The position numbers were made by a program, and so were the translations under genes. Positions 35,354 through 44,740 of a stretch of 64,000 nt of DNA are shown piece by piece (the first letter of the stretch is position 1; each line of letters opens with the position of its first letter). The notes under the pieces were generated by a model. The model was not told where the DNA came from. It made no database searches and saw only the letters and a program-made list of their open reading frames with translations. This DNA comes from Anabaena sp. PCC 7108 (lineage in GTDB: Bacteria > Cyanobacteriota > Cyanobacteriia > Cyanobacteriales > Nostocaceae). The stretch covers positions 5,351,356 through 5,415,355 of the forward strand of contig NZ_KB235896.1 in assembly GCF_000332135.1 (NCBI RefSeq), written 5' to 3'.

Positions 35354-36223
35354 TTATACAACCTTACTAATTTGTAATTGGTGATTTTCTTCCTGTACTT
35401 CTGTTTCGTTCTGCCAAGAAAATTTGGGTGCAAACCAGATAGTATCCACGATAATAGTCAAAGGTGCTAAAGCAAATAAAGCCCAAAAAACGGCAGTCGA
35501 AAGAAAGAAATAATTCCGCAAAGCAAAGGTGACTATAGCAATACACACAGCCCAAATAATTCGACCTATCCGACTATTGGGAATTGACCGAGGATCTGTC
35601 ACCATAAATAAGGCAAATAATAGTAAAGACCCACTCATCAAGCGATGTAAGTAAACATCCCAAGTCCAACCTAGCCAAATATTGCGTACTGCTTCCAGTA
35701 AGGAGTAAGCACCTAAAAAAGCGGCTGTGGTATCCCAACGACCAACACGTTGCAGAACTAGTCCCCCAGTTCCAGCAAATAACAGCCCATACCACCATTC
35801 TTCACCCCACTGTCCGGGGGAAACCCAAGCATCAGAGGTTAGTGATAAGACGGTAATAATCCCAAAATTGGCGGGGTTAAAGAAATGCTTATCACCAATT
35901 TTGAAGATAAATTTGCTAGAAATCGCCATTGCTGCGGCTAAAACCATAGTTGTCCAATGGTCAGCCCGTAGCAGTAAACTCAGTCCTAGAGAGGTAATTA
36001 AGGAACTGCGGAGATTGAATGTTGGTTTGATATGAGTTGGTTCTGGGCTAATTACCAATGACCAACGACTAATGACTAAGGAAAATATGAGTTGAGTTGT
36101 GATGCAGGTTGCGATCGCTATTACAATCAACTCAGGTCGCAGTGTCCAGTCTCTTGTCCCAATCCCTAACATGAGGAACACACTGAGAAAGAGAATTTGA
36201 TAGTCTCGAGTATCTTTGAACAT
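35354..36223 (-). CDS. RnfD/NqrB-like membrane protein
   Basis: Integral membrane protein of 289 residues with seven or more helices, resembling the RnfD/NqrB subunit family of ion-pumping electron-transport complexes. The family tract is seen as SKFIFKIGDKHFFNPANFGI and the later FMVTDPRSIPNS, near where RnfD/NqrB carries covalent FMN. The expected flavin-linked S/D-G-A-T is not obvious, so flavin binding is uncertain. Residues 49-60 (LVISRWSLVISP) come from a heptanucleotide repeat expansion that keeps the frame. No other rnf or nqr genes are near. It is cotranscribed with the DUF2330 gene. Confidence 0.75.
   Translation of the reverse strand: MFKDTRDYQILFLSVFLMLGIGTRDWTLRPELIVIAIATCITTQLIFSLVISRWSLVISPEPTHIKPTFNLRSSLITSLGLSLLLRADHWTTMVLAAAMAISSKFIFKIGDKHFFNPANFGIITVLSLTSDAWVSPGQWGEEWWYGLLFAGTGGLVLQRVGRWDTTAAFLGAYSLLEAVRNIWLGWTWDVYLHRLMSGSLLLFALFMVTDPRSIPNSRIGRIIWAVCIAIVTFALRNYFFLSTAVFWALFALAPLTIIVDTIWFAPKFSWQNETEVQEENHQLQISKVV
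36053..36081. repeat. Heptad repeat inside the RnfD-like gene
   Basis: ACCAATGACCAACGACTAATGACTAA is made of CCAATGA-like heptads, the STRR type common between genes in Nostocales. Here it lies in a coding frame and is read as a hydrophobic/basic insert. The inserted residues connect two predicted membrane helices. Confidence 0.6.
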
Positions 36224-36598
36224 TACCCCTTCACTCAGGGATTACCCTGTTATTTGTCATCAATGTAGTCGAAAGTTAGGGGAAATAATATTCTTGTTAC
36301 AGTTTTTGTTACAACTCTCACCATCATTTTTCAATCGGTATAAGTATATCAACGTAAATAATTCAAAGTTTGTAGTCAGGGCTTCAGCCCTACTTTTTCC
36401 TACTTTTTATCATCAAAGTGTAGCATTGACCATAGGAGAGAGGTCTAATATCAATTCACTTAATTAAAGCTACAAATGAATCTCCCCGTCTCTCAGTCCC
36501 CTCGTCTGTCCATTTGTATCAACCTTAAAGTAAAACGGTATAAAACCTCAATAAAAACCAATAGTAATACTTAGTACTTTACTTACTTAAAACCTAAA
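36224..36598. other. 375-base gap with a GGGCTTCAGCCC hairpin repeat
   Basis: Between the divergent RnfD-like and deacetylase genes. At about 36353-36393 it carries CGTAAATAATT, then TTTGTAGTCAGGGCTTCAGC CC, closely related to the composite repeat at 43209-43280. Otherwise only AT-rich sequence is seen; promoters for both genes must be here but none was assigned with confidence. Confidence 0.5.
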
Positions 36599-37264
36599 AT
36601 GCAGTTTGCACCTTTGTTCCCGCTTGTTTACCGTATTCTCCAACCGAGTTTTCCTAATTGTCTTTGGTGTGGAGATAGTAATAAAAAAAATATCGCTCTC
36701 ACGTTTGATGATGGACCACATCCTCTATACACACCCCAAGTATTAGCAGTTTTAGATCGTTACAGAATTACAGCTAGTTTTTTCTGGTTGGGTGTTTGTG
36801 TTAATCGTTCACCACATATTGCTAAAGCGGTTAAAGATAGGGGTCATTGGATTGGGTTACATGGTTATGAACATCATTCTTTTCCGATGCTTTCCCCAAC
36901 TGAATTAAAGCAAAGTTTAGAAAAAACTCAAGTTGCTATTAACAATGCTTGTGATTTACAACCTGAAGTATTACGAGATGTCCGTCCTCCAAATGGGTTT
37001 TTTAGACCTGCAACTTTAAAGCTATTTCAACAGTGGAATTATCGTCCTGTAATGTGGAGTGTTGTACCGGAAGATTGGGTACGTCCTGGTGTTAATGTTG
37101 TAGTGCAGCGAATTTTGCAACAGGTGAAAAATGGTTCTTTAATTGTTTTACATGATGGTGTTTGTGGTGGACAAGATGTTGCTGCTACTCTCGAAATCTT
37201 AATTCCGCAATTATTACAGCAAGGTTATGAATTTGTAACTGTTGATAGTTTATGGAATCAATAA
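36599..37264 (+). CDS. Polysaccharide deacetylase (NodB-type)
   Basis: Carbohydrate esterase family 4 protein of 221 residues. Motif 1 is TFDDGPH (catalytic base and metal Asp), motif 2 is GLHGYEHHSF in the H-x3-4-H role, motif 3 is RPPNGFFRP and the last motif is LIVLHDG. It should remove acetyl groups from N-acetylglucosamine-containing polymers such as peptidoglycan or an exopolysaccharide, using a divalent metal. No classical signal peptide is seen, although the first 20 residues are fairly hydrophobic, so its location is unclear. It stands alone on its strand. Confidence 0.85.
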   Translation: MQFAPLFPLVYRILQPSFPNCLWCGDSNKKNIALTFDDGPHPLYTPQVLAVLDRYRITASFFWLGVCVNRSPHIAKAVKDRGHWIGLHGYEHHSFPMLSPTELKQSLEKTQVAINNACDLQPEVLRDVRPPNGFFRPATLKLFQQWNYRPVMWSVVPEDWVRPGVNVVVQRILQQVKNGSLIVLHDGVCGGQDVAATLEILIPQLLQQGYEFVTVDSLWNQ

Positions 37265-37514
37265 AAGCACAACAGAGATTTTTATTGCCTTTTATCATTA
37301 AATCCTCTCAGGATTTTCTTTAAATTCCTGATCCCATCTATGTAAAATTCTTTGATATATTGCAGAATTTTTTGCAAAAAATTATATATCAATAGCTTTT
37401 GTGAATAGCTTAAAGACCTCTTCTTTTTATCCTTCCTGCCCGCTGCTTTGAGCATTTTTAAATACTTGTTCATGTATTTTATGGAACTTATCTATAACAA
37501 CTGTTTTCGGATTT

Positions 37515-37710
37515 TTAGGACTTACTCATTGACAAAGTTTATCAAAGATGAATTGTGGATTTTATCTCTTCTATGGTGCGTCAGACCCGATAACTTGCCC
37601 ACAATTAACAAAATTTTGCCATCTGACGCACCCTACTAAATATTATGCCGGAAATAACTAATTTGGGTTGACACAGATCATGTCTCATTTGTATAGTGCG
37701 TAAGTCCTAA
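37515..37710. mobile_element. 196-bp MITE-like element with TTAGGACTTACTCATTG ends
   Basis: TTAGGACTTACTCATTG at the left pairs with TAGTGCGTAAGTCCTAA at the right. Inside are the arms TATGGTGCGTCAGA and TCTGACGCACCCTA, making it a nested inverted-repeat structure like that of the 375-base element at 30266. No coding frame is inside. Confidence 0.75.
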
Positions 37711-37746
37711 TATTAAAGGTTTTATAGATATCTCTGTTTATTATTC

Positions 37747-37818
37747 AGTTACGAATTACGAATTACGTTCGCGTAGCGTTTCCGTAGGAAATATTACGAA
37801 TTACGAATTACGAATTAT
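37747..37818. repeat. Heptanucleotide STRR tract (ACGAATT)
   Basis: Several ACGAATT units flank the segment GTTCGCGTAGCGTTTCCGTA GGAAA, itself a well-known type of dispersed cyanobacterial repeat. The tract runs into the last codons of the mltA gene. Confidence 0.75.
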
Positions 37819-39112
37819 TTTTAGGTTTGAGTAGCAAATAAAATAGTTGTCCATTACTGACGGTGACACCTGCTCGTTCTGCTGCTATTTTACCAGTTCC
37901 TAAGAAGTAGTCTACCCTTCCAGCACCTTTAATTGCTCCTCCTGTATCTTGATCTAATACATAACGGCTAACAGTACGATGTTCTAATTCACCGTTTTGA
38001 TTAGCAAAGGGAAAAGGTGCGCGAATTAATGCTAAAGCACCGGGAGGCATTAAAGATTTATCTGTAGCGATGGAACGTTCTGGTGTGAGTGGTACACTTA
38101 TAGAACCCTGTGCTGGTTTACCGTTGGTTTCTCGGAAAAACACAAAACTGCGATCGCGGGGAATATAAATATTTAAATCTTGAGGATATTTTTGGAAATA
38201 GTCGAGAATTATGGGCATGGTTAAACCTTCTAAAGGTAATTTACCATCATCCACTAATGAGCGTCCCAAACTTTTATAATTATAAGCTGTGTTACCTGCA
38301 TAGCCGATAGTTGTTTGCGTTCCATCTGTTAATTTTAGTCGTGCTGAACCTTGAATTTGAATTATATAAGGTTCAAGGCGATCACGGAACCAAAATAACT
38401 CTAAACCTTTTAATTTACCTTTTGCAGCTTGTAAGCCATCTGCACCTTCTAATTCTAACCGGGTAGGGTGGGGTTTAGTCCAAGATGTTAAATCCGCAGG
38501 ATAGCGATAAGCAGGGTAGCGAAACTCTTTTGTTTGTTTGCGACTGGCTAAATATAGTGGTTCATAATAAGCAGTAAACAGAACTGTACCTTTACTATCT
38601 TTACCTAAAGATTGATAAAAAACAAATTCTTTTTCAATAGCTGTGTGTAGTTCTTGAGGGGAATTAGTTGCTAATAGCAATTCTCGGAATCTTCGCAAAC
38701 TTTTGTCAACACGTTCCTTGGTAATTTCCGGGATTTTATACTTTTTATAAGCGACTTCAGCATTACTAGTTTGCAAATATTTTAAACTTTGGTCAATCGC
38801 TGTTAATAACGCTTTTTTATCAGCCATTTTTTCAGGATTTCCACCATAGATCATTTCATCTAAACAAGAGTAATCATTTTCACAACAGCTTACTGGAACT
38901 CTGGGGATAAGTACAGGTATTTTTTTTCCTTTTTCGCTTTTCAAAATATCTGGTAATTCCCATTTCTTGACCTGACATTTTGGTGAAATTATTTCTTGAT
39001 TTGTAACTTGATTTGTGATTTTTTCTTCTTGATATTTAATCGGTTCTAACTGCACCATGAAAATACCTAAAAAGATAGGTAAACTGATAGTAGTGTTGAG
39101 TATTTTTTTCAT
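37808..39112 (-). CDS. mltA: Membrane-bound lytic transglycosylase MltA
   Basis: Exported murein hydrolase of 434 residues that cuts the MurNAc-GlcNAc bond, leaving 1,6-anhydro ends. A signal peptide (ILNTTISLPIFLGIFM) is followed by a cyanobacterial N-terminal region with CC and SCLDE cysteines. The MltA core is seen in TVLFTAYYEPLYLASRKQTK and PYIIQIQGSARLKLTDG. The 3D domain carries YVLDQDTGGAIKGAGRVDYF LGTG with the conserved aspartates. It is near full length for the family. Likely periplasmic, acting in cell-wall turnover or septum and septal-junction remodelling in a filament. Confidence 0.9.
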   Translation of the reverse strand: MKKILNTTISLPIFLGIFMVQLEPIKYQEEKITNQVTNQEIISPKCQVKKWELPDILKSEKGKKIPVLIPRVPVSCCENDYSCLDEMIYGGNPEKMADKKALLTAIDQSLKYLQTSNAEVAYKKYKIPEITKERVDKSLRRFRELLLATNSPQELHTAIEKEFVFYQSLGKDSKGTVLFTAYYEPLYLASRKQTKEFRYPAYRYPADLTSWTKPHPTRLELEGADGLQAAKGKLKGLELFWFRDRLEPYIIQIQGSARLKLTDGTQTTIGYAGNTAYNYKSLGRSLVDDGKLPLEGLTMPIILDYFQKYPQDLNIYIPRDRSFVFFRETNGKPAQGSISVPLTPERSIATDKSLMPPGALALIRAPFPFANQNGELEHRTVSRYVLDQDTGGAIKGAGRVDYFLGTGKIAAERAGVTVSNGQLFYLLLKPKNNS

Positions 39113-39172
39113 GAGATGAAGTTTAATTAATATTTATTGATTTTATTTATAGTCAATATTGTCTAACTACTT

Positions 39173-40486
39173 TTATTCATTCATATTATGATATGTAGCA
39201 ACTGCTGAAGGTGAAATTCGATTCAAGTAACGGAAAATCCAGTATTTGAAAATCGTATCTAAAATTACCGGAAATGTAGCAATAAATAAGAAGATAAAAT
39301 CACGATTTGCAGGTAATCCCCAATGACGCGATATTCCTTCTAGAAGTACTTCCCAACCGTGAGGAGAGTGAAATCCGACAAATACATCAGTAAACAAAAT
39401 TATAATAAATGCTTTGGCGCTATCACTCAATCCATATACTACATGATCAAAGAAATCTTTGAGGACAGCAATAGAAGACTTACTAATAAGTAACAGCCAT
39501 ATAAAAGCCGCTACCGAGCAAATATCAGCAAATACATTTTTAATTGCATTGGAACTTTCAGCACTAAATTCCTCTGCTACTTGCTGTGCTTTCTCTTTCA
39601 TCTGATTTTCTATCTCTTCGGAAGATATCGGTGGTGCATTACTAATTAAATTTTCAAACTTGATCCTTTCTTCAAATCTTTGCAGTTTTTCTAGTGCTTC
39701 TTCTTCCATTTCATAATTTAGAAAGACTTGTTCTGTTTGGGAATTTCTAACCTTCTCTACTAATGGTCCGACTACTAAAGCTTTGGCTAATTGATGAGTC
39801 AAAAGTGGGATGATAATAAGTAGTAATATAAATCGAATAGAAATAATTGTTCTTTTTTGTGTCTGACGAAAATTTTGGACTACGTCTTTTTCTGAATTTG
39901 GATCTAATTCTACTTGCAGACGAGTGATGGTGCTTAAAATTGACCGCGGTAAAACCCCTGTTGTATCAGCTTTGCGTTTTGATTTTGGTTGGATATTTTG
40001 AACTGGGGATTTTGGTTTTAGAGATTGATCAATAGCTGCATCATCTGCTACTATTATAGATAGAGGTGATAAATTGGGGCTGTTTTCTTGTAGAGGATCA
40101 ATTGTATACTTGGAAATTACTAAATCAATGAATTCTAGCTTTTCTAAAACTACAGCCGGACTAGGATATTCAATACCTGCTTTCAAGGCTGCTTTTTGCT
40201 TAGATTCATTGGAAAACCAACGACTGGCTCTAAATTCTGTCAGTCGCATTCGCGCTTTTTTTAATAATTTTTTCAACTCTATTTCAAAATAATCCATGAC
40301 ACTACTGCTGTATATAGCAGGGTCAGAGCTGATTTTATTACCATTAAAATGCTGGTCTTCGATTTCCTTAATCTTTAATGCTGTTTGATAAGCTTCCTCT
40401 AAGGAACGGTCTGGTGTCTGTAGATACCACTTGTAAGCAGTTAGCAAGAAAGAGTATATTTTTTGACTAAACACAGAGTTTCTCAT
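39173..40486 (-). CDS. pcxA: Proton extrusion protein PcxA (CemA family)
   Basis: Membrane protein of 437 residues. The long hydrophilic N-terminus (to about 215) is typical of cyanobacterial PcxA and is absent from short chloroplast CemA. Four helices follow, starting SIRFILLLIIIPLLTHQLAK. The signatures are FHSPHGWEVLLEG and the end FPVILDTIFKYWIFRYLNRI followed by SPSAVATYHNMNE. In Synechocystis PcxA is needed for light-induced proton extrusion and supports CO2 and nitrate uptake; it probably sits in the plasma membrane. It stands alone on the minus strand next to mltA. Confidence 0.93.
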   Translation of the reverse strand: MRNSVFSQKIYSFLLTAYKWYLQTPDRSLEEAYQTALKIKEIEDQHFNGNKISSDPAIYSSSVMDYFEIELKKLLKKARMRLTEFRASRWFSNESKQKAALKAGIEYPSPAVVLEKLEFIDLVISKYTIDPLQENSPNLSPLSIIVADDAAIDQSLKPKSPVQNIQPKSKRKADTTGVLPRSILSTITRLQVELDPNSEKDVVQNFRQTQKRTIISIRFILLLIIIPLLTHQLAKALVVGPLVEKVRNSQTEQVFLNYEMEEEALEKLQRFEERIKFENLISNAPPISSEEIENQMKEKAQQVAEEFSAESSNAIKNVFADICSVAAFIWLLLISKSSIAVLKDFFDHVVYGLSDSAKAFIIILFTDVFVGFHSPHGWEVLLEGISRHWGLPANRDFIFLFIATFPVILDTIFKYWIFRYLNRISPSAVATYHNMNE

Positions 40487-40575
40487 CGTAGATGATCATC
40501 TAGTACTGTTTGCTGATTCTTAACCTTAAGTTAACGCAGTTACGTATAATAACAAATTTATAAGGAGTCTATTTG

Positions 40576-42756
40576 GTGGTTTCAGATTCTGTTTGGATTG
40601 TTGGTACTAGTCGCAGCGGTAAAACTACTCGCATAGCCGAGATGTTTTGTCGTTGGCTAGAAATTGACAACCAAGAGACAGAATTATTTTATACGAAAAA
40701 ACCAAGCTATAAAAAAGCCGAAAGCGAAAAAAAAACCTCAACCCTCCGACCAACAGAGTCGGGAGTTTTAGTATTAGCGGCTAATGATGATAATCGCCAA
40801 GAATTAGCTGATATAATTATTACGCTAACTTCAGGAAAATATCCAGTTCGAGCTAAAACAACTTTGGGGTTTTTTCAGGATGAAGTAATTTTATTTTGGC
40901 CATTATTAATTGAATCATTACAAATTAAAGCACAATTTCCAGTGAGATTGCGCCCGGAAACTGAGCAGGAATTAGCAACAAAACTCTGGCGTTCTCATTT
41001 AGACGCAGAAACTTTGCGACGTGCGGGATTAAATGAGAATCGTTTGGTGAGACGGATTTTGGATTTATGGCAATTGGGTGCTTACAGTGGTGTAGGTTGT
41101 GAAGATATTACCCAGATTTTAGAAAGTGGTTTACAGGAAAATACGAGTAATTTAGAGCCAGAATTTTTAGGATCTTTGCTGCTAAATTGGCGCAATTGGT
41201 GTTTAGAAAGAGGATTGCTGACTTATGGGCTGATAACGGAGCTTTACAGCCAGCATCTGCTAACTAATAGCGATTATCAACAGCGTCTCAAGCATCGCTA
41301 CCAGGCAATTATAGCAGATGATGTGGATGATTATCCAGCGATCGCTCATCACCTGTTTGAATTACTTTTAGATGGTGGTGCAGTTGGCGCTTTTAGCTAT
41401 AATCCAGATGGGGCGATACGCTGGGGATTGGGTGCAGATCCTCAATATTTACAAAGACTAGCACAGCGTTGTCGGGTAGAAAATTTAATTGGTTTTCCAG
41501 CAGATAGTTTAGCGCCTACATTGGTGAAACCGATGGTAGAATTAGTCACAGAACCGATGGCGATTATCAGTTTAAGTGCATCTGTGCAACCCATTCAAAC
41601 AGCTTCTCGCGCTCAACTATTACGTCACACAGCAGAAGTAATTATTGATGGGATTAAATCTCTTAAAGTCGAACCAGAAGAAATTGCCATAATTGCCCCA
41701 GGGTTAGATGCGATCGCACGTTATACTCTGATAGAAATATTAACTAAGCAGAATATCCTCGTAAAATCTCTCAACGACCAACGTCCTTTAATTAGTTCAG
41801 CAGATGTGAGGGCATTACTCACCTTATTAACTTTAGTTTACCCTGGTTTGGGCAGACTTGTAGATCGAGACGCAGTTGCAGAGATGTTAGTCGTCTTGAG
41901 TCAAATTAACACATATAATGGCGAGAAACAAGAATTTATTGATCCTGTACGCGCTGGATTAATAGCAGACGCTTGCTTTGTTCCCCACCCCGACACACCC
42001 CATTTACTACCAGTTAAGAGTTTTGAACGCTGGGATAGAATTGGCTATGGAGCAAGTAAAGCCTATGATCAGATATTACAGTGGATAGAACAACAGCGAT
42101 CGCAACATCAACCGCATCTTCCCCTGACACCTATTTTTTTGATATATAAAGCCATTCAAGACTTTGTCTGTAAAAATAACAATCCTTCCTATGAAACACT
42201 AGCAGCATTACGAGAACTACTAGAAACGGCTCAACACTACTGGGAAGTAGACAATAGGTTAAGACAAACCGATAACATCTTACTTTCACTCCATACTCAA
42301 CAAACCCTCACCACCACCATCACCGAATTTATCCAACTGTTGCGGCGTGGTACAATTACAGCCAATCCCTACCCCGTGCGTCCCATTGGTAGTGCCAGAA
42401 AAGCTGTTACCTTAGCCACTATATTCCAATACCGTGCTAGTCGAAAATTTCACAGATGGCATTTTTGGCTAGATGCTGGTTCACCGCTGTGGGCTAAAGG
42501 TGGTGCAGCGACTTTGTTTGGTGCTACCTTATTCCTCCGCGACAGGTTGGGAGAACCTTGGACAGCAGCAGATGAACAATTAGCAGAAGAACAAAGATTA
42601 AAAAGAATTATAGCAGATTTACTAGCTCGTGTTTCAGAGAAAGTTTATTTGTGTCACAGTGATTTAGCTGTGAATGGACAGGAACAGTTAGGACCTCTGT
42701 TACCTTTGGTTCATTCATGTAATAGCAAAGTGCTGAGTATAAATCCAGTTATCTAA
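40576..42756 (+). CDS. UvrD/AddB-like P-loop ATPase (helicase-related)
   Basis: Large protein of 726 residues conserved in cyanobacteria. Walker A is VGTSRSGKTTR at the extreme N-terminus, and a Walker-B-like segment reads AIIADDVDDYPAI. The layout (N-terminal P-loop, AANDDNRQELADII, late ISSADVRALLTLL and a C-terminal HRWHFWLDAGSPLWAKGGAA) is similar to inactivated superfamily 1 helicases of the AddB/RecB type. Helicase motifs beyond A and B are weak, so unwinding activity is doubtful. A role in recombination or repair is inference. The GTG at 40576, eight bases after AAGGAG, is preferred over a TTG one codon earlier. Confidence 0.65.
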   Translation: MVSDSVWIVGTSRSGKTTRIAEMFCRWLEIDNQETELFYTKKPSYKKAESEKKTSTLRPTESGVLVLAANDDNRQELADIIITLTSGKYPVRAKTTLGFFQDEVILFWPLLIESLQIKAQFPVRLRPETEQELATKLWRSHLDAETLRRAGLNENRLVRRILDLWQLGAYSGVGCEDITQILESGLQENTSNLEPEFLGSLLLNWRNWCLERGLLTYGLITELYSQHLLTNSDYQQRLKHRYQAIIADDVDDYPAIAHHLFELLLDGGAVGAFSYNPDGAIRWGLGADPQYLQRLAQRCRVENLIGFPADSLAPTLVKPMVELVTEPMAIISLSASVQPIQTASRAQLLRHTAEVIIDGIKSLKVEPEEIAIIAPGLDAIARYTLIEILTKQNILVKSLNDQRPLISSADVRALLTLLTLVYPGLGRLVDRDAVAEMLVVLSQINTYNGEKQEFIDPVRAGLIADACFVPHPDTPHLLPVKSFERWDRIGYGASKAYDQILQWIEQQRSQHQPHLPLTPIFLIYKAIQDFVCKNNNPSYETLAALRELLETAQHYWEVDNRLRQTDNILLSLHTQQTLTTTITEFIQLLRRGTITANPYPVRPIGSARKAVTLATIFQYRASRKFHRWHFWLDAGSPLWAKGGAATLFGATLFLRDRLGEPWTAADEQLAEEQRLKRIIADLLARVSEKVYLCHSDLAVNGQEQLGPLLPLVHSCNSKVLSINPVI

Positions 42757-43473
42757 GAGAATGTTTGTAAAGTCAAAATATATAGTCATTCCCATGCTAG
42801 TGAGGTACAAAGTTTTTTCGTTTTAGGGAACTCTTAACAGGGAACAGTGAATAAATTGGTGTGTACTTCATTAGACTGGGAAACGCTATATAAAATATAT
42901 ATTTAAAACCTTTCTATTGGTTTGGAAAAACTAGAGATTTTATATTTGGGTAAATTTGGAGTCTCTACACTCACTCAAAAAACATCCCGCACTTATGAAA
43001 CGCCCTCTTCTGTCGCGTCGAAATTTGTAAACTGTAACATTTAAAAGTTGGAAATCTAAATTTATCAATTGTCAGAATCAGGATATCCAGGATTTAAAGA
43101 TTGACAGGATGTTATTTGAGGTTTTCTTTTTTAATCCAAGCCTTTTCGATATGATCTGAATTATGATTATTAGATAATTCTATCTTCAAGCCAGGACTAA
43201 GTAGAGTAACGTAAATAATTAAAGGTTTGTAGTGAGGTCTTTAGACCTCGAAGTAGGGCTGAAGCCCACACTACGAGGAAATTTCAGACTTTGTTACTTT
43301 ACTTAACATAGTTTGATTTATTATTGCCTACCTACTTAATTTAACACTTAATGTTAAAGCCCAGATATCAAATTTTTTTTGGATTAAACCAAAAAATTCA
43401 AAAATTGTGTGATACATTTACTGTATGATCCCCGAACATACACTGAAACTCATTAGTAAATAATTTCAAAGTA
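42757..43473. other. 717-base gap with a three-hairpin composite repeat
   Basis: No gene was found. An AGGGAACTCTTAACAGGGAA heptad-like tract is at about 42826-42850. At 43229-43274 GTAGTG and CACTAC close a region containing two perfect hairpins, GAGGTCTTTAGACCTC and GGGCTGAAGCCC. This folds like a three-way junction. A related piece lies at about 36353-36393. Confidence 0.6.
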
Positions 43474-44550
43474 GTGTCCCACATAGAATCCAAGAAGTCC
43501 GTGGAATCTTTAGCACAGCAATGGGCTAGTAAGTATGTAAACAACCTCCAGGTTAATACTAGCGGTCAAGAATCTGGAGAACATCTGACTCTATCAGAAA
43601 TAGTTTCACCAAGTAGACGTGAAAAAACTGCTCAAGGAATCTTGTTATCTTTACGGGCTATCAGTGCTAAAGCGTGGAATAAAACCGAGCTTCTGCTGTC
43701 AGAAGAAGTTAAGCAGCATGGAATAGATCCTAATATAATTAATCCTTGGGACATAGCCGCTGATTCTTTTAGAATTTATCAAAAAGCTTTAGATGTATAC
43801 ATTCAAAAAGCATCATTACGCCCCCTGTCTTTGCTGATGAAACTTGATAAGCAAGAATCTTCACTCTATAACCAGGGGCTGGAAGTTTATACTGATTTGA
43901 TAGCTCCTGAGAAGTTAGCTATTTTCATTGGTGCAGATATAGGAGCAATCAGACATAAATATACAAGTATTGATCCTAGATTGATTGGTTTTGTGAGTAT
44001 GCAGTTTCATTACACAAGCGAAATGCTCATAGAAAAACTTGAACCTGTGGAAAAAATACTTATTAGCGAGTACTTTAAAGTTATTGATGATTACCTCTAT
44101 ATGCCTTTGCAACGTGCATATAACGCAGCAGCAACGCATGATTATAATTCCCCTGTCATGTCCGCAGTCCAAACTCTACTACCAAATAGTACCCAGATTG
44201 CCCATAACATTCGGCAAAGGATAATTGAACTTTTTCCCAATTATCAATCTATATCTGGGTTGTTAAGCGACCCCATAGTAAAAGCATCTAGCATCCGAGA
44301 TGTGGAAATGTTTCAAATTTATTTGTGGGTATGTGCTTTAGAAGGAAATATCTCGGCTATCCAAGAAGAGTTATTTCCCCTTTGTGTCATGCTTTATCCT
44401 ACATTAAAAGTGCAGTGGGAACTAGTTCGCCAAATGTTGTATTTACTCAGATATGAAATATTTGATCGATTAACTACTGAACAATCTAACACATTAATGC
44501 CATATTTTGAGGCGTTGTCGCAGATGTTCTCTTCAGCAGTGTTAGGTTAG
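43474..44550 (+). CDS. Conserved hypothetical cyanobacterial protein
   Basis: Protein of 358 residues from a GTG start; no earlier or better start is seen and no Shine-Dalgarno is evident. It is soluble and mostly alpha-helical, with no signal peptide, membrane segment or catalytic motif that I recognise. The first 50 residues look disordered (NTSGQESGEHLTLSEIVSPS). The rest has several amphipathic helices (LRAISAKAWNKTELLLSEEV, LWVCALEGNISAIQEELFPL). It stands alone between two long non-coding gaps. It could be a regulator or structural protein; no function is proposed. Confidence 0.55.
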   Translation: MSHIESKKSVESLAQQWASKYVNNLQVNTSGQESGEHLTLSEIVSPSRREKTAQGILLSLRAISAKAWNKTELLLSEEVKQHGIDPNIINPWDIAADSFRIYQKALDVYIQKASLRPLSLLMKLDKQESSLYNQGLEVYTDLIAPEKLAIFIGADIGAIRHKYTSIDPRLIGFVSMQFHYTSEMLIEKLEPVEKILISEYFKVIDDYLYMPLQRAYNAAATHDYNSPVMSAVQTLLPNSTQIAHNIRQRIIELFPNYQSISGLLSDPIVKASSIRDVEMFQIYLWVCALEGNISAIQEELFPLCVMLYPTLKVQWELVRQMLYLLRYEIFDRLTTEQSNTLMPYFEALSQMFSSAVLG

Positions 44551-44675
44551 TTTGATGGTAACTAATATAGTAAGCTATATAATTGTTTAATTGGTATTAA
44601 TTGTTCAGATAGATAATTTATAAAAATAATACTTATATAGAAGTCATATTTGATTTTTGAAAAAAATTAGGTATT

Positions 44676-44740
44676 GTAGGGTGCGTCAGATATTACAAAT
44701 CTGTTTATTAATAGAATTTATGGAGTCTGACGCACCCTAC
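44676..44740. repeat. GTAGGGTGCGTCAGA inverted repeat
   Basis: GTAGGGTGCGTCAGA at 44676-44690 is the exact inverse of TCTGACGCACCCTAC at 44726-44740, with 35 bases between. It is the most perfect of the four copies of this repeat in the window and stands free, without the TTAGGACTTACGCA outer ends. Confidence 0.8.

Noticed and set aside
37282-37473. Lys-rich 63-codon frame downstream of the deacetylase gene
   Set aside because: Low-complexity composition, no ribosome site and no recognisable motif; not supported as a gene.
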